Assembly (NCBI GenBank): GCA_905236465.1
Contig: CAJOQA010000144.1
Location: forward strand, 1 to 22,333
DNA: 22,333 nt
Reading direction: 5' to 3'
Source of the DNA: an uncultured Treponema sp.
GTDB taxonomy: Bacteria; Spirochaetota; Spirochaetia; Treponematales; Treponemataceae
Shown: positions 1-6,697 of the stretch, piece after piece
Layout of the letters: each line of letters opens with the position of its first letter
How positions within the stretch are numbered: the stretch's first letter is position 1
Translations under genes and position numbers: made by a program
The notes under the pieces: generated by a model
What the model was told of the DNA's origin: nothing
Database searches by the model: none
Seen by the model: the letters and a program-made list of their open reading frames with translations, nothing else

Positions 1-96
1 AATCACGCGCCAGCCGTCCTTCTGCAGCTGCATAGCGGTATGAAGCCCCAGACCGCTGGAAGCGCCGGTTACCCAGACCGTTTTCTGTCCGTTCAT
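1..96 (-). CDS. Short-chain dehydrogenase/reductase, N-terminal fragment
   Basis: The minus strand from the ATG at 96 reads 32 codons to the window edge. The peptide begins MNGQKTVWVTGASSGLGLHT, with a beta strand followed by TGASSGLG, the TGxxxGxG dinucleotide-binding signature of classical SDR oxidoreductases. A strong Shine-Dalgarno (GGAGG) lies about 10 nt upstream of the ATG, and a candidate promoter lies at 152-180. The family binds NAD(P) and oxidises or reduces alcohols and ketones; the substrate cannot be told from 32 residues. GC is about 62%, clearly higher than the genes to the right. The gene is cut by the window edge and there is no sign that it is broken. Confidence 0.8.
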   Translation of the reverse strand, partial: MNGQKTVWVTGASSGLGLHTAMQLQKDGWRVI

Positions 97-151
97 GACT
101 CCCGACCTCCGCCCTTCTCCGTCAAACCCGTTGATACACACATCACGGGAT

Positions 152-180
152 ATTTTAATATACCCGCTTTCTTTTCGCAA
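152..180 (-). promoter_or_regulatory. Candidate sigma70-type promoter of the SDR gene
   Basis: On the minus strand TTGCGA (175-180) is separated by 17 bp from TAAAAT (152-157). The -10 matches consensus at 5 of 6 positions and the -35 at 4 of 6. The predicted start near 145 would give a leader of about 50 nt to the ATG at 96. Confidence 0.45.
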
Positions 181-183
181 GTA

Positions 184-240
184 GGCCCGCAAAGCGGCCC
201 GGAGTATATCATTGTTCATTATTCATTGTTAATTGTTCAT
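184..240. repeat. GC-rich imperfect hairpin followed by short AT-rich direct repeats
   Basis: The gene-free stretch 97-290 holds an imperfect GC-rich inverted repeat at 184-200 (GGCCCGC and GCGGCCC around AAA, one mismatch). Next to it is a low-complexity tract at 211-240 in which ATTGTTCAT occurs twice (211-219, 232-240) with ATTCATTGTT between. Function is unknown. Such TTGTTCATT-type tracts look like simple intergenic repeats. Confidence 0.4.
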
Positions 241-241
241 T

Positions 242-290
242 TGCCAAACAAAAAGAAAGCTCCCGGTCGGGAGCTTTCTCTTGTTTGGCA
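242..290 (-). terminator. Intrinsic terminator after the GGGtGRT gene
   Basis: A perfect 11-bp stem (AGAAAGCTCCC at 254-264, GGGAGCTTTCT at 269-279) has a 4-nt loop. On the minus strand it is followed by a T-rich run (TTTTTGTTT). An outer stem of 10 bp (TGCCAAACAA at 242-251 with TTGTTTGGCA at 281-290) extends it up to the stop codon at 291. Stem plus T tract is the intrinsic terminator pattern. The plus-strand copy also ends T-rich, so it may work both ways. Confidence 0.85.
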
Positions 291-1217
291 TTATTTGTTC
301 ATTGCTTCCTGCACAGCCACGGCCACCGCAACGGTCATGCCGTAGGAGGCAGGGCCGGCAGCCATGTTGTCGGGATGCAGGGTACGGCCGGTGCCGCCGC
401 CGGAAGCCACGGAGAAGTACTTCTTACCGGCTTCCCAGCGTTCCTTTTTGTAGGTGCCCGCAACGGGATGCTGGAAGCGGGTGGGGTTGGTGGAGTTACC
501 GGTGATGGAGATGTCTGCTCCTTCATGCCACATAATTGCAACGCCTTCGCCAACATCATCGGCACCGTAGCACCTAACAATAGCACGGTCAGGATTGTTA
601 CCAAATTTTACTTCTTCTACTACTGTAAGAGCCTTGTCTGTTCCCTCACCGTTAAAGTAGTCAAACTTTGTCTGCACATAGGTAAAGCCGTTGATGCGAG
701 AAATAATCTTAGCTGCATCCTTACCAAGACCGTTAAGAATAACGCGGAGCTTGTTCTTGCGTACCTTGTTTGCATTAGCGGCAATCTTGATTGCTCCTTC
801 TGCAGCAGCAAAAGATTCATGGCCTGCAAGGAAAGCAAAGCACTGTGTGTCTTCGCTCAAGAGGCGGGCGCCTAAGTTTCCGTGTCCAAGACCAACCTTG
901 CGGTCATCTGCAACAGAACCTGGAAGGCAGAATGACTGCAAACCGATTCCAATAGCAGCAGATGCATCTGAACCTGTTATAGAGCCAGCTTGTTCTCCCT
1001 TCTTGAGGGCAATAGCAGAACCTAAAACATAGGCCCATTTTGCGTCTTCAAAGCAAATCTGCTGTGTTGACTGGCAGATTTCATATGGGTCAAAGCCGTT
1101 CTTTTTGCACAAGTCACGTGCTTCGTTGAGTCCCTTTTCTCCTTCAGAGAAACCATATTCTTTAAGTGTTTTGTTAATTTGGGGAATGCGGCCTTCAAAA
1201 TCTTCAAATAATGCCAT
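291..1217 (-). CDS. GGGtGRT-family protein (function unknown)
   Basis: A 308-residue protein that carries SGGGTGRTLHPDN near its C terminus (GGGTGRT at about residues 273-279), the motif that names the Pfam GGGtGRT family. The family has no assigned reaction that I know of. I chose the ATG at 1217 because AAGGAG lies 9 nt upstream; the in-frame ATG at 1241 would overlap the upstream gene. Six cysteines (about 37, 48, 55, 97, 126, 216) could bind metal, which is only a suggestion. It is the second gene of a pair with the NifU-like protein (stop at 1222, 4-nt gap), so a job linked to Fe-S clusters is plausible. Its last third is GC-rich (about 67% at 301-420) while the first two thirds are near 42-45%, with no frame break. 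Confidence 0.85.
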   Translation of the reverse strand: MALFEDFEGRIPQINKTLKEYGFSEGEKGLNEARDLCKKNGFDPYEICQSTQQICFEDAKWAYVLGSAIALKKGEQAGSITGSDASAAIGIGLQSFCLPGSVADDRKVGLGHGNLGARLLSEDTQCFAFLAGHESFAAAEGAIKIAANANKVRKNKLRVILNGLGKDAAKIISRINGFTYVQTKFDYFNGEGTDKALTVVEEVKFGNNPDRAIVRCYGADDVGEGVAIMWHEGADISITGNSTNPTRFQHPVAGTYKKERWEAGKKYFSVASGGGTGRTLHPDNMAAGPASYGMTVAVAVAVQEAMNK

Positions 1218-1221
1218 TCTC

Positions 1222-1923
1222 TTACTCCTTGCGAGGATCAATGAATTTTACTGCGCCCTGATCTTCTGTTACACGACCATAGTGAGTACGGGCCTTTTCA
1301 ATAGCCTCTTTTGGATCTGTTCCTGCCTTAAGCGCATCCATGAGCTTGCCAAAGTTGATTGTCTTGTAACCGATAATCTGGTTGTCTTTGTCTAAGGCTA
1401 ACTGCTCAACATAACCTTCTGTCATTTCAAGATAGCGGGGACCAGTCTTGCGTGTTGCGAACATAGTTCCAACCTGTGAACGAAGGTTCTTTCCTAAGTC
1501 TTCGAGAGAAGCACCAACTTTAAGACCATCTTTTGAATAGGCAGACTGTGTGCGACCATAGATAATCTGTAAGAAAAGTTCACGCATTGCTGTGTTGATA
1601 GCATCGCAAACAAGGTCAGTGTTCATGGCTTCAATGATTGTTTTTCCAATAAGGATTTCAGAAGCCATTGCAGCTGAGTGAGTCATACCTGAGCAACCGA
1701 TTGTTTCTACCAAGCATTCTTCAATTACACCGTTCTTAACATTAAGTGTAAGTTTGCAACAACCCTGCTGTGGTGCACACCAACCGATTCCGTGTGTAAA
1801 ACCTGAAATGTCTTCCTGATTTTTTGCCTGTACCCATTTTCCTTCTTCTGGAATAGGAGCAGGCCCATGATAAGCGCCCTTTGCAAGCGGACACATGTGT
1901 TCCACTTCTGCAGTGTACTTCAT
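1222..1923 (-). CDS. NifU/IscU-like iron-sulfur cluster scaffold protein, divergent
   Basis: A 233-residue protein. Its middle resembles the NifU N-terminal scaffold fold: APQQGCCKLTL (about 50-60) sits where scaffold proteins have NPxCGD, and TIGCSGMTHSAAMASEILIGK (about 74-94) matches the GCxxSxASxSM...GK segment. Cys55/56 and Cys77 are candidate cluster ligands. The third ligand cysteine of classical IscU/SufU is not obvious, and the C-terminal 100 residues are not typical of the family. AGAGGT about 8 nt before the ATG is a reasonable Shine-Dalgarno. It is first in a two-gene operon with the GGGtGRT gene, driven by the promoter at 2001-2029. No cysteine desulfurase (iscS/sufS) lies nearby, so it may serve one specific client rather than general assembly. 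The scaffold assignment is by motif; actual cluster binding is inferred. Confidence 0.75.
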   Translation of the reverse strand: MKYTAEVEHMCPLAKGAYHGPAPIPEEGKWVQAKNQEDISGFTHGIGWCAPQQGCCKLTLNVKNGVIEECLVETIGCSGMTHSAAMASEILIGKTIIEAMNTDLVCDAINTAMRELFLQIIYGRTQSAYSKDGLKVGASLEDLGKNLRSQVGTMFATRKTGPRYLEMTEGYVEQLALDKDNQIIGYKTINFGKLMDALKAGTDPKEAIEKARTHYGRVTEDQGAVKFIDPRKE

Positions 1924-1950
1924 ACCGTGTACCTCTGTGAGTAAATAGTT

Positions 1951-1973
1951 TGCATCCGTCTGCAGCGGATGCA
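1951..1973 (-). promoter_or_regulatory. 5' UTR hairpin of the NifU-like operon
   Basis: TGCATCCG (1951-1958) and CGGATGCA (1966-1973) form a perfect 8-bp stem with a 7-nt loop inside the predicted leader, about 30 nt before the start codon. CTGCA...TGCAG (1960-1974) could pair in competition with it. No T tract follows on the minus strand, so it is not a terminator. A regulatory or mRNA-stability role is speculation. Confidence 0.5.
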
Positions 1974-2000
1974 GAGGCTGCTAAAGCAACCACGGCACAT

Positions 2001-2029
2001 ATTATAGCATATATTCAAATTTTTATCAA
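2001..2029 (-). promoter_or_regulatory. Near-consensus sigma70 promoter of the NifU-like/GGGtGRT operon
   Basis: On the minus strand TTGATA (2024-2029) is followed after exactly 17 bp by TATAAT (2001-2006). The -10 is perfect and the -35 matches 5 of 6. It lies a few bases beyond the stop codon of the SpoIIE-type gene, so the pair has its own start although the upstream operon runs in the same direction and no terminator separates them. Confidence 0.8.
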
Positions 2030-2032
2030 TCT

Positions 2033-5000
2033 TTAGTTTTTCTTTATGGCTATGAGGGTTAAGTCATCATACTGCGGGTCTTCTAATATGCCATGATAGT
2101 AAATGTGAGTCGGTTGGTTTTCTATATCTGTTCGGTCAGAGCACCAATCCCCGTATTCCTTAAAATGAAGGCGAAGGAATTCGTCAATTTTACGGTCCAC
2201 TTTTACCCTGTCCGATACCTTTGGCTCTGCATTTTTATACATTCTAAAGACTTTTTCAACAGAGACTAGGGCCATTATTGCGTCTTCCGCAGTTTGCTCG
2301 CAGTTAGAAAAGTCAAATGTATATTCTGTTTCAGCTTCCTGATCATGCTGCTTTTTCAATACGTAGGTACCTCCAGCGTATACCTTTTCAATTATCTCTG
2401 TAACGCGCTCTGGAGTCATTTCTTCAGATGTCTCGCCGACTTTATGGTTCCCGTGAACATCTCCTTCGTTAAGCCCCTTTTCACTGCATGGAATAATAGT
2501 TCCGCTTTTGTCCCTGAAGTTTCGTTTTGCTTCCTCAATACCGTCAGTGTATAAAAAGAGGATATCTCCTTTTTTTAACTTTTGCTTTATGACCTTATAG
2601 CCACCTCTCATATCAACAAGGTCAGTGGGGAACATTCCTGCAGCCGGAGTTTCTGGCAGGGTAATTATTTTTTTCCTTCTTTCCTTACCATCGTAAATTT
2701 GTATAAGGTTGTCGCCTGCATTGCAAAAAGAACAGTCCCCGTTTTCTGTATTTATTATTGCCATTGTAAAGGCTGCAAATCTTCCCTTAAAGCCACGGCT
2801 TTCAAGCAGGTCATTTATCTGACCGACAACAGGACTTATGTTTGTGCCCTGAGCTGGGTTTTTCATATTCCAGGATCTGAAGGCGTTCAAAAAAAGGGTT
2901 GCAACTTCAACCATAATCAAAGCTGCCGGAACCCCATGCCCTGAAACATCACATTTTATAACCGCATAGTGGGTTGGGTCGATCATTTTGTAGTCAAAGT
3001 AGTCACCAGAAAGATCGTCTGCGCCTGCATAGTAACTGAAAAAATCAGCTCCCTTAGTTTTAAGTGAGCCTGTAGTCAGTGTGTTGCCAAGTTTATCTGA
3101 CTGTAGGGGCAAAAATCTTGTTTGTACTTCTTTACCGAATGTTAGGTTTTCTGCTTGAACGGCGGCCTCCACTAAGCCCTTAGTCATTTCATTTACTGTG
3201 TCGCCAAGCATTCCTATTTCGTCTTTACTTTTTATTTTTATTTCTTTTCCAGCAAGTTTTTTCTTGTCGTCAGTATCACGGATCATTGCAACGTGACGGG
3301 CAAGACGGTTTATTGGTTTTACAATAATACCAGATAAAAGTATAGCAGTAAGGAGTCCTAGTAGAATTGAAATGGCCAGGGCTGCAATTGACATTTTTAT
3401 TATTGCCATTTTAGCCCTGCCCATTTCATCTATGAGTGACTGGGTATTAATCTGCAAAAATACAATTCCGTGAACGTATGTATTTTCATTTCCATAATGA
3501 TAAACTACCGGCTTGTAAAAAAGATAGTCTGTTTGCTCATAGTTTATCTTTGTCTTGTCATAAGAAGGGTAGGTACCAGTTCCCTCTTTAGAAATTTCTT
3601 CAAGGGCTTCGCTAACTCTTTTGTTTAGCTGCCTTGTTATTTCTCCAATTTCATTTATCCGTTCAATGCTCTTTGCATCGTTTTTACCTGCTAAATCAAG
3701 ACCTTCCGCATTTAGCTCTTGAATTTGACTGCTTAGGAAACTTACCTTTTCATCTGCTAAGCTATTAAGTTTTGCGCAACGTTCTGTTATCTCTTCTACG
3801 CCAGTTACCTTAAAGCGGCTTTGCCCATTGACAAATGTTTTTGTGTCTATTTTAGCTGCTATAAGAGCATCGTTTGTTGCCCAAATGTAGTCAAAGTTTG
3901 TATCTGCTGCATTTGCCCCGTAGCCTGTAATTACTGCGTAGCGGGAGTCGGAAAGGGTTTCTGCTTCTGAAGTAAGGTCAGCTAAAGAAAGCAAGTTGCT
4001 TGCAGCGTTCGGCAGGTTGACTTTCGCCCCTGTTGCCATTGAATCAAGAAGAACTTCTGCCCTTTGGTACAGACCTTGAGATCTTGTTGTCTCTTCCCTA
4101 GCCATCATTATGTAGCTTAGAGCTAAAATAACAAGAATAATCAAGAATACAATCAAACTTGTAGTATAGGTCATCATTTTAAAGCGAAGGCCCATACCCC
4201 GTTTTTTTAGTTGTTCTGTTTTATATTTTTTTTCGTGCGGCATAAGTCCTCCTTCTAAAAGAGCCCTGATTTCAGCATTTACAGTAATTGTTTCTTTTGC
4301 AACATTGGCAAGTGCCCTTGACCCTACAATTATAGCTAAAAGGGCAAGCAGTAGAAGTCCAGCAAGAAGCAAAAGAGAGATGTTGATACTTTGCTTTGTT
4401 TCTGTAGGATTTGAAATCCATTTTGGGATAAAATCATAAGTATTAAATATTTTTACAGTTCCTGTTTCTAGGACTTCTAGCAATGGGTCTTTTGAAAAGT
4501 AAAGGCCCCTGTCGCTATGAACAAGACCTATGTAATAGCTACCCGCTAACATCTCCATAAGAAGAATGTTATCAATTGTATTGTTTGATTTTATCTGAAA
4601 TTCATTTTTTTCAGCTGTAAGTATATAGTCATATGGAGCCTTGCCATCTTTATCTATATAGATGGAATGTATGTTCCCATCATAGGTAAAGCCTCCGCCA
4701 AAAATTTCAAGACTGATATCCCCAAAGGAATCCCTTTTACTGTCTATGGCGGTTATATAAGTTGAGGGAATGTATTTGTTCAGTGCAAGTATTGCTTTAG
4801 AAGCCTTGCTTATATTTCCAACACTGTCAATAGCTGTTAAGCTAAAAACATAGATTCCGTTACGAAGGTTTTTATACTGCTCAGTTTCTACTATTGAATC
4901 CCCCTTTACGTAAAGAGGCGGTTCTTTAGCATTCTGTATGAGGTCTTCATTTGCTTCTATAAGTTGTAAGATTTTTTCTTTCAGCTCTTCTTTTGAAATT

Positions 5001-6697
5001 CTAAGGGGATGCCTTGGACTTTCGCAAAGTCTTCGCTCTAAGGGGACTATAAAGTCCAAGTCCCAGGAATAACCTACAATATCATCTGCATCAGGCTCGT
5101 CTTCTGCAGCCTGCCAATTTACAAAAAAAGTATTGCTTTGTAAAAGCCCCTCATCGTCTTGGTCTGGTAAAAGTATTTTAGGGGCAAGTGGGGGAGTAGT
5201 GTCTTTTACATAAGTCAGGACTGCGGTTTGAGACCAATTGTCAGCATAGTCTATTTGCTTAACTTTAAAATACCACTTTCCATCTTTTGTAGCATTCCCT
5301 TCAATTAAGGATTCTTGTGGAATCCGCATGAGTTTTTGTGGCGGCTCTTCCTTTTCATCTTGGGTAAAAATCCAAGAAAAACCTTTAATTCCAGATGAAT
5401 CATCAGAGGGAATAAATGTTGCCCTCGCTAAATCTGCTGCAGACCGTTTTCCACTTTCAAAGGATTCTGCTTTTATAGACGGCAAAGATGTTGAAGAATC
5501 CTTTACGACCGTGTTTATACTGTAGCCTTTTGCATTTTTTTCCTGCCAGGCAAAGGAAATATTTTTGCCCTTATTGCATATTAGGGGAATTGCAGTAGAA
5601 CCTGTCCGAGAAATGAGTGTGTCTTCTTCGTCCCAAAAAGTTTTTCTTTTTGTTGAAAACAATACTTGGCTCATTGAGTTTTGTAAGTCGGTCCAGCCAA
5701 GGCAAAAATCTTTACCCTTGCTAAAAAAGAAGGGGCGGTAGCAGTTTCCGCTGGTGTTTATTTTTGCCATTTCATTTTTTAACTGCCCCTTTGAGTTCAT
5801 GGTGCAAGAATATATTGAAGAGGTAGCGCTACCGTAAGTGGACCTTTCCCATGCCATATAGACGTCACTACCCAAATAATAGATAATGGGTCTTTGGTTG
5901 TTGTAGCTTGTAAAAGTTTGAGAATTACCCGTTAGCATTACAGGCTCAGTCCACGACTTTCCATTGTCTTTTGTTAAGGATGAGAAAATTTGAAACGAAA
6001 GCCTGTTGTTAGCAGAGTATTGTGCCTGAAAAACAAGGAGGTCTCCAGAAAAGCCAACGTTGGCTATAAAAGGAACGAATGGATTTGAGACTTTTTTATC
6101 TTTAATTTCAAATTCCGTAAAGTCAGACCACTCTATAACTCCCTTTTTTCCTTTTTTTGAAATTGAGTAAACTAGGTTGAATTTTTCTTTATCAGCAAGA
6201 CTTGCAAAAACAATGAATTCGTTGTTTGAAAGAGGGTAGACACGGGGGGCTACAAGGGGGAAATCTTCATTTTGCAAAATAAAATCTGTAAAAGTTTCCC
6301 CTTCATCATCAGAAAAAAGAACTGTAATTTCCCTTGTCTCGCTAAGAATTGCAATTGCAAGCCTTCCCTTGTCATTTGATGAAGCTGAATAGATTTGCGG
6401 CACTTCTCCTGAATATGAAAAGGGGCCACAAAATCTTTCTTTCTTTTTCCAGGTATAGCCATCGGTGCTTTTTTGCATGGAAATGTAAATCTGCTTTTTG
6501 TTATTATCAATTTCCTGCCAGAATAAAAAGGTGTTTTTTGTCTTTTTTTCTGCCTGCACAACATCAGCAAACCTACAGTCACTTCCTTGTGCTGTTATTT
6601 GAACAGGAGCCTCCCAATAAAAGTTTTGGGCTAAAAGTCCCGTCGGTAGAGAAAAAAGTATTAGAAAAAATAATAAGATTGTATATAATTTTTTCAC
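2033..6697 (-). CDS. Membrane sensor phosphatase: beta-propeller-like periplasmic region, HAMP, PP2C/SpoIIE domain
   Basis: A 1554-residue protein beginning with GTG. A signal peptide (1-23, ending LLA/Q) leads into about 400 residues of repeated FxxSxDxGxxW-type blades resembling BNR/sialidase propellers. Ig/FN3-like strands follow (about 405-640), then an IPT/TIG-like segment (about 645-745). TM1 is at about 771-797, a short cytoplasmic linker follows, and TM2 is at about 842-865. A second periplasmic sensor loop (866-1097, Cache-like at best, with a central coiled coil) leads to TM3 (about 1098-1125), HAMP (to about 1180) and a PP2C/SpoIIE domain. Metal-site motifs are intact: SGDYFD (1230-1235), DVSGHG (1250-1255), YTDGIEEA (1393-1400), YDDLTL (1543-1548). 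It should be an active Ser/Thr phosphatase, in this family usually acting on an anti-sigma-factor antagonist; no such partner lies in the window. The start overlaps the stop of the upstream gene (GTGA), with AGAGGG before it. Confidence 0.9.
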   Translation of the reverse strand: MKKLYTILLFFLILFSLPTGLLAQNFYWEAPVQITAQGSDCRFADVVQAEKKTKNTFLFWQEIDNNKKQIYISMQKSTDGYTWKKKERFCGPFSYSGEVPQIYSASSNDKGRLAIAILSETREITVLFSDDEGETFTDFILQNEDFPLVAPRVYPLSNNEFIVFASLADKEKFNLVYSISKKGKKGVIEWSDFTEFEIKDKKVSNPFVPFIANVGFSGDLLVFQAQYSANNRLSFQIFSSLTKDNGKSWTEPVMLTGNSQTFTSYNNQRPIIYYLGSDVYMAWERSTYGSATSSIYSCTMNSKGQLKNEMAKINTSGNCYRPFFFSKGKDFCLGWTDLQNSMSQVLFSTKRKTFWDEEDTLISRTGSTAIPLICNKGKNISFAWQEKNAKGYSINTVVKDSSTSLPSIKAESFESGKRSAADLARATFIPSDDSSGIKGFSWIFTQDEKEEPPQKLMRIPQESLIEGNATKDGKWYFKVKQIDYADNWSQTAVLTYVKDTTPPLAPKILLPDQDDEGLLQSNTFFVNWQAAEDEPDADDIVGYSWDLDFIVPLERRLCESPRHPLRISKEELKEKILQLIEANEDLIQNAKEPPLYVKGDSIVETEQYKNLRNGIYVFSLTAIDSVGNISKASKAILALNKYIPSTYITAIDSKRDSFGDISLEIFGGGFTYDGNIHSIYIDKDGKAPYDYILTAEKNEFQIKSNNTIDNILLMEMLAGSYYIGLVHSDRGLYFSKDPLLEVLETGTVKIFNTYDFIPKWISNPTETKQSINISLLLLAGLLLLALLAIIVGSRALANVAKETITVNAEIRALLEGGLMPHEKKYKTEQLKKRGMGLRFKMMTYTTSLIVFLIILVILALSYIMMAREETTRSQGLYQRAEVLLDSMATGAKVNLPNAASNLLSLADLTSEAETLSDSRYAVITGYGANAADTNFDYIWATNDALIAAKIDTKTFVNGQSRFKVTGVEEITERCAKLNSLADEKVSFLSSQIQELNAEGLDLAGKNDAKSIERINEIGEITRQLNKRVSEALEEISKEGTGTYPSYDKTKINYEQTDYLFYKPVVYHYGNENTYVHGIVFLQINTQSLIDEMGRAKMAIIKMSIAALAISILLGLLTAILLSGIIVKPINRLARHVAMIRDTDDKKKLAGKEIKIKSKDEIGMLGDTVNEMTKGLVEAAVQAENLTFGKEVQTRFLPLQSDKLGNTLTTGSLKTKGADFFSYYAGADDLSGDYFDYKMIDPTHYAVIKCDVSGHGVPAALIMVEVATLFLNAFRSWNMKNPAQGTNISPVVGQINDLLESRGFKGRFAAFTMAIINTENGDCSFCNAGDNLIQIYDGKERRKKIITLPETPAAGMFPTDLVDMRGGYKVIKQKLKKGDILFLYTDGIEEAKRNFRDKSGTIIPCSEKGLNEGDVHGNHKVGETSEEMTPERVTEIIEKVYAGGTYVLKKQHDQEAETEYTFDFSNCEQTAEDAIMALVSVEKVFRMYKNAEPKVSDRVKVDRKIDEFLRLHFKEYGDWCSDRTDIENQPTHIYYHGILEDPQYDDLTLIAIKKN

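Noticed and set aside
211..240. Short ATTGTTCAT repeats as a CRISPR or attachment site
   Set aside because: The units are too short and irregular, there are no spacers of even length, and no cas or integrase gene is present.
285..875. Plus-strand open frame of 196 codons at the left end
   Set aside because: It is antisense to the well-supported GGGtGRT gene and resembles no known protein.
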